Assembly: GCA_040882265.1 (NCBI GenBank)
Contig: JBBEBO010000055.1
Coordinates: 1-36,624, forward strand
From: Brumimicrobium sp040882265
GTDB taxonomy: Bacteria > Bacteroidota > Bacteroidia > Flavobacteriales_D > Crocinitomicaceae
Direction: 5' to 3'
DNA: 36,624 bases
The position numbers and the translations under genes are program-made. The notes under the pieces were generated by a model. That model saw only the letters and a list, made by a program, of their open reading frames with translations, searched no databases and was not told where the DNA came from. This document shows, one piece after another, positions 31,939 to 36,624 of this stretch. The number at the start of each line of letters is the position of its first letter. The stretch's first letter is position 1.

Positions 31939-32592
31939 ATGATTAAAGCGCCTGCTTTTCAAGAGTATTATCAACGGTATAAAACCGTTTTTCTAATTTT
32001 GTTACTGATTATTTTTTATTCGGTCGGAGTTGTTGGTTTGTCTTCTGATTCTCGCGAGTATTTTTTGGGCTTATCATTTATGAATTTAGGAATTTCTTTT
32101 GCCATAATATTATTGGCCAGAGTGCAACATGATTCCAAATTTTATCTATTTGTTATAGGTGGTTTTTTTATTGGAATGGTTGCCGAATGGATTGGAATTC
32201 ACACCAGTTTATTATTTGGAGAGTATACGTATGGAGAAAATCTAGGGCCGAAGTGGTATGGTGTACCCATAATAATTGGAATTAATTGGGTTATGCTTAC
32301 AATGATTTCTGCTTCAATTCTTAAAACAACCAAACTACATTGGGCATCAAAGGCTTTAGGTGGAGCGATTTTGATGTTGGTGCTCGATTTATTACTGGAA
32401 CCTGTTGCAATTGTCAGTGATTATTGGGTTTGGGAAGAAGAAATACCAACATCTAATTTTATAGATTGGTTTATTATTGCTTTCTTTTTGCAGCTTTGGT
32501 ATTTTCGCTTTAACTTAGCTGAACCAAACAAAGTTGCGATAGCTTTGTATATAATACAAATAGTTTTTTTTACAATTTTAAATCTAGTTTAA
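31939..32592 (+). CDS. cruF: Carotenoid biosynthesis protein, CruF/DUF422 type
   Basis: 217 residues with about six or seven transmembrane helices. Signature stretches are GVVGLSSDSREYF, AEWIGIHTSLLFGEYTYG, GPKWYGVPIIIGINW and LLLEPVAIVSDYWVWEE. These belong to the PF04240 family, which includes the carotenoid 1',2'-hydratase CruF and bisanhydrobacterioruberin hydratase. If it is CruF-like it hydrates the acyclic end of gamma-carotene, the entry to myxol and saproxanthin. A GATCTTTG -7-like box ends 5 bp before the ATG. It heads a three-gene unit with crtZ and crtYcd. The hydratase activity is a family-level inference. Confidence 0.82.
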   Translation: MIKAPAFQEYYQRYKTVFLILLLIIFYSVGVVGLSSDSREYFLGLSFMNLGISFAIILLARVQHDSKFYLFVIGGFFIGMVAEWIGIHTSLLFGEYTYGENLGPKWYGVPIIIGINWVMLTMISASILKTTKLHWASKALGGAILMLVLDLLLEPVAIVSDYWVWEEEIPTSNFIDWFIIAFFLQLWYFRFNLAEPNKVAIALYIIQIVFFTILNLV

Positions 32593-32594
32593 TT

Positions 32595-33074
32595 ATGTAT
32601 TGGTGGGGACCAATTGTTTTTATTGCGATTTTCATTTTTATGGAATTCAGTGCATGGGCGACACATAAATATGTGATGCATGGATTCATGTGGAAGTTTC
32701 ATAAAGACCACCATATAGAAAAACCAGGTGTTTTTGAAAGAAATGATGTTTTCTTCCTCATCTATGCAATTCCTTCTTGGCTGTGTATAATGCTTGGTGT
32801 TATTTATGAATCTGCGTTATCAATTTGGATAGGCTCTGGAATTGCTGCTTATGGACTCACCTACTTTTTATTTCACGATGTGTATATACACAGAAGAATA
32901 AATTGGCTAAAAAACATTAACAACCCTTTTTTTATGGCTATTCGAAAAGCACATAAAGTTCATCATAAACACAGAACAAAAGAAAAAGGAGAGTGTTTTG
33001 GTTTACTAATAGTCCCTTTTAAATATTACAGAGCAGCAAAAAAAGCTTATCGTTTGAAACAATCTAAATCATGA
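32595..33074 (+). CDS. crtZ: Beta-carotene hydroxylase
   Basis: 159 residues in four transmembrane segments. The di-iron histidine clusters of the fatty-acid-hydroxylase superfamily are complete: His24-x4-His29, His36-xx-His39-His40, His94-x4-His99 and His120-xx-His123-His124. It hydroxylates C3 of beta-ionone rings (beta-carotene to zeaxanthin) at the membrane. It begins two bases after the cruF-like stop and overlaps the cyclase by ATGA, so all three are probably one transcript. Confidence 0.95.
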   Translation: MYWWGPIVFIAIFIFMEFSAWATHKYVMHGFMWKFHKDHHIEKPGVFERNDVFFLIYAIPSWLCIMLGVIYESALSIWIGSGIAAYGLTYFLFHDVYIHRRINWLKNINNPFFMAIRKAHKVHHKHRTKEKGECFGLLIVPFKYYRAAKKAYRLKQSKS

Positions 33075-33754
33075 GCTTATACCTTTGGATTAATTTACTG
33101 AGTTTTGCTGGTCCTTTTTTACTGAGTTTTGATAAGAAAGTACATTTTTACACCCAATGGAAAACATTAATTCCCTCAATATTGATTGTTGGATCAGCAT
33201 TTATTGCATGGGATATTTATTATACTCAACTTGGTGTTTGGGGCTTTAATGAGGAACACTTATCAGGAATTTATGTTTTTAATTTACCTTTAGAAGAATG
33301 CTTGTTTTTTTTCACAATACCTTATGCCTGTGTTTTTGTTTATGAAGTCATGAGGGCGTATTTTCCTAAGTATAGACCAGTAAATTTTTCTTATTATTTT
33401 TCACTTGTATTTACACTTAGTGCATTTATTTTAAGCATTTATTTTGTTGATCAACACTATACTTTTTATGGGTTACTTACTGCAGGTATAATTAATTGGA
33501 TTATATATTTTGGCTTTACTCCAAAATGGTATCCCTACTTTATCACTTCTTTTGTAGTTGTTATGATTCCTTTTTTAATTGTTAATGGTGTTTTAACAGG
33601 AGCGATAACCACAGAACCAGTTGTTTGGTACAATCAAAGTGAAATTTCAGGAATTAGAATTTATACCATTCCCATAGAAGATGTGTACTATAATTTTATG
33701 ATGTTGTTGTTGGTTGTTTTATTTCACGAAGGGTTTAAAAAAACCTTTAAATAA
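33071..33754 (+). CDS. crtY: Lycopene cyclase, fused CrtYc-CrtYd type
   Basis: 227 residues with six or so transmembrane helices, formed by two tandem lycopene-cyclase domains. Each carries the PxE(E/D) catalytic-type motif, PLEE at 73-76 and PIED at 201-204. It cyclises the psi ends of lycopene to beta-ionone rings. In Actinobacteria the halves are separate CrtYc and CrtYd; here and in other Bacteroidota they are joined. It closes the operon with cruF and crtZ. A hairpin overlaps its stop codon. Confidence 0.93.
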   Translation: MSLYLWINLLSFAGPFLLSFDKKVHFYTQWKTLIPSILIVGSAFIAWDIYYTQLGVWGFNEEHLSGIYVFNLPLEECLFFFTIPYACVFVYEVMRAYFPKYRPVNFSYYFSLVFTLSAFILSIYFVDQHYTFYGLLTAGIINWIIYFGFTPKWYPYFITSFVVVMIPFLIVNGVLTGAITTEPVVWYNQSEISGIRIYTIPIEDVYYNFMMLLLVVLFHEGFKKTFK

Positions 33755-33772
33755 AAGGCCTTTTAAAGGTTT
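33741..33772 (+). terminator. Hairpin overlapping the crtY stop codon
   Basis: AAACCTTTAAA (33741-33751) pairs with TTTAAAGGTTT (33762-33772); a nested AAAAGGCCTTTT palindrome lies in the loop. The absence of a strong T-run after it weakens the terminator reading, so it may act as an mRNA 3' end stabiliser. Confidence 0.45.
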
Positions 33773-33781
33773 ACTTTCCTG

Positions 33782-33973
33782 GTTCTACTAAAATTTTAAT
33801 GGGTAAGTAATATATGTCGTACCTACAGCACTCACGGTTTGGGATTCAATTTTTAATCACTGGCATGAATGCCAGCGCTAAAAATTGTAAGTGCTTACAG
33901 CACTGGTAAGAACTACAAATAATAAAAATAATAAAAAGTGTTCTACTATCTTTTAAATGAATAAGTAATATAT
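33782..33973. repeat. REP-like palindrome flanked by 34-bp direct repeats
   Basis: A 34-bp sequence beginning GTTCTACTA and ending TAAGTAATATAT occurs at 33782-33815 and, 158 bp on, at 33940-33973 (28 of 34 identical). Between them is an imperfect palindrome (33847-33887): arms CAATTTTTA and TAAAAATTG outside a CTGGCAT-GA-ATGCCAG stem. TACAGCACT is also repeated (33825 and 33896). The GGCATGAATGCC core resembles REP elements. The remaining intergenic bases to 34078 are AT-rich with a small GTGGT-AGA-ACCAC hairpin. No ORF is supported. Confidence 0.65.
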
Positions 33974-34078
33974 ATCTTAATGCCTAAAAAAACACATTAC
34001 CGAATTGTAAATTAAAGTTGAATTGTAAGATTCCACTAAATTCGTGGTAGAACCACTTTTCTATATTAATTCGTTGTT

Positions 34079-34086
34079 TATATTTG
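34079..34086 (+). promoter_or_regulatory. Candidate -7 box of the SLC13 permease gene
   Basis: TATATTTG is an exact TAnnTTTG match 20 bp before the ATG; a TTTT 18 bp upstream may serve as -33. The leader would be about 14 bases. Confidence 0.5.
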
Positions 34087-34106
34087 AAGGCTATAAAAAC
34101 TTGTAA

Positions 34107-35870
34107 ATGGATTTATATATAACCATTGGTATCATTTGTTTGGCGATTTTTCTTTTTGTTAAGGATTATTTCACTATTGACACCACGTCCATTTTAATAA
34201 TGGTTTTATTTATTATCTCAGGAGTTTTAAGTCCAGAAGAAGGTTTTTCCGGTTTTAACCATCCAGCAACACTCACTTTAGGCTGTATGTTTGTCGTCAG
34301 TGCAGGGGTTTTTAATTCAGGTATTATTGACAGCGTAAGTAATCGAATTGTTAAAATAGCTCGGTCAAACTACGTCATGGCGCTTATCACTTTTTGTACA
34401 ATAGCAGCAGTTTTTTCCGCCTTTGTGAACGATGCAGTTGTGGTGGCAATACTTATTCCATTAGCGCTTTCAGTTTGTAGAGAAACATCTATTCCTCCTT
34501 CAAAGTTGTTGATTCCTATCTCGTTCTCTGCTTTATTTGGTGGGACTTGTACACTAATTGGAACTTCAACCAATATTTTGGTGAGTAGTATCGCAAAAAA
34601 GAGCGGGTTTGAGCCCTTCGGAATGTTTGAGTTTTCTCTTCCAGCATTGTGTTTGTTGGGAATTGGAATGCTTTATTTATTCTTTATAGCACCAATACTT
34701 CTCCCAAAGCGAAAGTCAAGTCAGTCTGAGACATTTGATAAAGTTTCTGAAAACTATATAACAGAGCTACAAATTTTAAAAGATAACAAGGATATAGGTA
34801 AAACAATTAAAGAATCAGATCTAGTTCTTGCATATAATGCACAAGTTATTTCTATTCATAGGAACAATTTATCAATTGAGCCAATTAATTCAGCTACCAT
34901 AAACGAAGGTGATATTTTAAAGGTATCAATAAACGCAGAAACCATTACTAAATTTGAAGAAAACGGGAAGTATCACCTTTTTGGGAATAAACAATCCATT
35001 GATGAAGCCGTTGGATCAAAGTCGATTATAGAAACGATGGTGCCCGTTGGTTCGAGACTAGCAAACAAATCGATTGCTCAAGAACGCCTTAGAAGTTTAT
35101 ATAAAATCTCTGTTCTCGCTATTCGACAAAGGGAAGAGGTTAAAAAGAAAGAACTATCAAATATAAAAATAAAAGAAGGTGACATGCTTCTAATTCATGC
35201 AGATGCAGATGCGATGAATTCATTGTCTAAAGAAAGAATTTTGGTATCCCTCTCTTCTTACAAAGTGAAAAAAATCAATATGCGTAAGGCTGTTATTGCT
35301 ATTTTAGTAATGGTTGGCGTAGTTCTAGCCGCAGCAATAGACTTGACTTCAATCTTAATAAGCGCAATGGTTGGGAGCATGGTGTTAATTCTCACTTCCG
35401 TATTAAAACCTAAAGAAGCTTATGAAGCAATTGAGTGGAAAGTGATTTTTATGATTGCGGGTGTACTTTCGATGGGTAACGCCCTTGAAAAAACAGGCGG
35501 AGCTGAGATGATTGCCGATTTTGTGTTTAATTATTTTGGAGAGTTTGACCCAAGAATTATGCTAAGTTTAATATTTTTAGTCTCCTTCTTGTCCACAAAT
35601 GTGCTCTCAAGTAAAGCAACCGCAGCTTTGATGGCGCCAATTGTGATAGGACTTTCAAGCACCCTAGGGTTAAGCGAAAAACCGTTTTTAATTGCCGTAA
35701 TGTTTGCTTGCTCTTTAACCTTTATGACTCCAGTAAGTTATCCAACAAACACGATGGTATACGCCCCTGGAAACTACAAATTCAACGATTTTTTAAAGGT
35801 GGGAACACCACTTAATGTCGTTATATGGATTGCAGCGTCATTTATTATTCCGTTCTTTTTCCCTTTCTGA
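34107..35870 (+). CDS. SLC13-type anion permease with RCK_C (TrkA-C) domains
   Basis: 587 residues. Two blocks of transmembrane helices (about 1-200 and 395-587) enclose two cytoplasmic TrkA-C-like domains (about 205-290 and 300-380; DILKVSINAETI, DMLLIHADADAM). The first block has GGTCTLIGTSTNILVS and the second SYPTNTMVYAPGNYKF, the anion-binding helical-hairpin motifs of the DASS/SLC13 group. Substrates of such TrkA-C variants include sulfate and other divalent anions; the exact one is not evident. It is monocistronic with its own promoter and terminator. Confidence 0.93.
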   Translation: MDLYITIGIICLAIFLFVKDYFTIDTTSILIMVLFIISGVLSPEEGFSGFNHPATLTLGCMFVVSAGVFNSGIIDSVSNRIVKIARSNYVMALITFCTIAAVFSAFVNDAVVVAILIPLALSVCRETSIPPSKLLIPISFSALFGGTCTLIGTSTNILVSSIAKKSGFEPFGMFEFSLPALCLLGIGMLYLFFIAPILLPKRKSSQSETFDKVSENYITELQILKDNKDIGKTIKESDLVLAYNAQVISIHRNNLSIEPINSATINEGDILKVSINAETITKFEENGKYHLFGNKQSIDEAVGSKSIIETMVPVGSRLANKSIAQERLRSLYKISVLAIRQREEVKKKELSNIKIKEGDMLLIHADADAMNSLSKERILVSLSSYKVKKINMRKAVIAILVMVGVVLAAAIDLTSILISAMVGSMVLILTSVLKPKEAYEAIEWKVIFMIAGVLSMGNALEKTGGAEMIADFVFNYFGEFDPRIMLSLIFLVSFLSTNVLSSKATAALMAPIVIGLSSTLGLSEKPFLIAVMFACSLTFMTPVSYPTNTMVYAPGNYKFNDFLKVGTPLNVVIWIAASFIIPFFFPF

Positions 35871-35927
35871 TTTTCATTATCGTCAGGGGTAAACTCATAT
35901 TTTTTTAAGTTTGAACTAGATTGGACA

Positions 35928-35955
35928 AGCCAATCTGTCTTTTTAAAAAGCGGTT
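35928..35955 (+). terminator. Terminator of the SLC13 permease gene
   Basis: AGATTGG (35928-35934) pairs with CCAATCT (35940-35946) around a 5-base loop, followed by GTCTTTTTA. Confidence 0.65.
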
Positions 35956-35963
35956 TAAAAACA

Positions 35964-35996
35964 AAAGTCCGCCCCCCAATAAAGGAAGCGGACTTT
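35964..35996 (-). terminator. Terminator of the ssb gene
   Basis: On the minus strand GTCCGCTTCC pairs with GGGGGCGGAC (10 bp, two G-U), followed by TTTTGTTTTT. On the plus strand the stem is shorter (AAAGTCCGC with GCGGACTTT), so the signal favours the minus strand. It lies 76 bp below the ssb stop. Confidence 0.72.
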
Positions 35997-36071
35997 CATA
36001 CACCTAAACCAACATGAAAAACTACATACCTATGACTTAGACGGTCAGGCGGTTTTGATTGTTTTTAAAGA

Positions 36072-36449
36072 CTAAGATTTCTTCTCGTCTATTTTATTTT
36101 CACTCTTTTTGTTTTTATCGCGGTTCAACACCATAAATTCGCGCAATTTAATCTCTGTTTTATATCGCTTTTCGCCTTCTTTTGTCGTGTAAGCATCATT
36201 TACAAGTTGACCTTCAAGCGCAATTTCAGCTCCTTTTTTTAGAAGCTTATTACACAAGTCTGCGCTTTTGCCCCATGCCACTACATTGTGCCAATGTGTG
36301 TTTTCTACCCACTCACCACTTTTATCTTTGTACGATTCGTGTGTTGCAACTCTAAAACGTGCAAGTGCGTTTCCGCCTTCTAATGCTTTAAATTCAGGAT
36401 CTATTCCTAAGTTTCCGATTAAACTAACTGTGTTTCTTAACGTGTTCAT
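36072..36449 (-). CDS. ssb: Single-stranded DNA-binding protein, short paralogue
   Basis: 125 residues. The OB-fold core is clear: MNTLRNTVSLIGNLGIDPEF, FRVATHESYKDKSGEW, THWHNVVAWGKSADL and GAEIALEGQL, as in bacterial SSB subunits that wrap ssDNA. The C-terminus is basic (NRDKNKKSENKIDEKKS) and lacks the acidic DDDIPF-type tip through which SSB recruits repair proteins. It may therefore be a secondary, perhaps competence-related, SSB with the essential copy elsewhere. It is monocistronic with a terminator. Confidence 0.93.
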   Translation of the reverse strand: MNTLRNTVSLIGNLGIDPEFKALEGGNALARFRVATHESYKDKSGEWVENTHWHNVVAWGKSADLCNKLLKKGAEIALEGQLVNDAYTTKEGEKRYKTEIKLREFMVLNRDKNKKSENKIDEKKS

Positions 36450-36624
36450 GTCTGTAAATTTTAATTAATAATTGTTTGAACATTTCGTCATGAGCTGACT
36501 TTCAGCGACTGATACTGCAAAGTTGAGACATCTACTTTCCTAAATTCGGTTGTTTGTCAATTGTTGTCGAATGTTTTTCGTTTGTAAATGATTAAAACCG
36601 CTTATAGACCTGAAAAAACTGAGG

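Noticed and set aside
36014..36040. Eight-codon mini-ORF between the SLC13 and ssb genes, considered as a leader peptide
   Set aside because: It lies between convergent genes and precedes no gene on its strand.

Overview
The window comes from an AT-rich Bacteroidota genome, most likely a marine, carotenoid-pigmented member of the Flavobacteriales. Supporting signs are recurrent -7 boxes of the Bacteroidota type (TAnnTTTG), an M43 metalloprotease with a type IX secretion sorting domain, an HU-CCDC81/SPOR protein, a LETM1-related cytosolic protein, a TonB-dependent receptor with a carboxypeptidase-regulatory-like N-terminus, and many short N-terminal lipoprotein signals. I see no rRNA, tRNA, CRISPR array or intact insertion sequence.

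Layout. Positions 177-3059 carry gcvP (minus strand). A 608-bp gap follows, holding a TAGACA-type repeat and a complete 192-bp MITE with 19-bp terminal inverted repeats and a 10-bp target duplication. From 3.7 to 18.4 kb lie mostly housekeeping or envelope genes: a UbiA-like membrane protein, an exonuclease/phosphatase-fold lipoprotein with a GT39-type glycosyltransferase, a small Cys-rich lipoprotein, an HU/SPOR - PepC-like peptidase - thioredoxin group, a TonB receptor with kdsB, dprA, a bacilliredoxin, a beta-propeller-like secreted protein, a LETM1/TerB-like protein and a lipoprotein.

The functional core is 18.5-25.3 kb. A MerR-type regulator with a complete CarH/LitR-style B12-binding signature is followed by a tightly packed seven-gene unit: ECF sigma factor, crtI, crtB, idi, a PTPS-type pterin enzyme, a flavin-reductase-like protein and a class I photolyase. 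The unit ends at a very strong palindromic hairpin. An ECF-type promoter (GTAACC-N16-GTCTAA) lies just before the sigma gene. The likely logic is a B12-based light sensor plus an ECF factor switching on carotenoid shielding and photorepair, with pterin and flavin enzymes perhaps supplying photolyase-related cofactors. A second carotenoid operon (cruF-like, crtZ, crtYcd; 31.9-33.8 kb) completes cyclisation, ring hydroxylation and possibly hydration of the acyclic end, pointing to a zeaxanthin or myxol/saproxanthin-type end product.

Between the two carotenoid blocks are a Bcp-type peroxiredoxin, the M43 protease, a HTH/PIN toxin-antitoxin pair whose promoter overlaps four 9-bp iterons, an orphan HTH regulator with its own operator-like repeats, a lipoprotein, an SDR epimerase and a secreted rhodanese. 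After the second carotenoid operon come a REP-like palindrome framed by 34-bp direct repeats, an SLC13-type permease and a short ssb paralogue without the usual acidic tip. Three convergent gene pairs overlap by exactly four bases at shared palindromic stop tetranucleotides.
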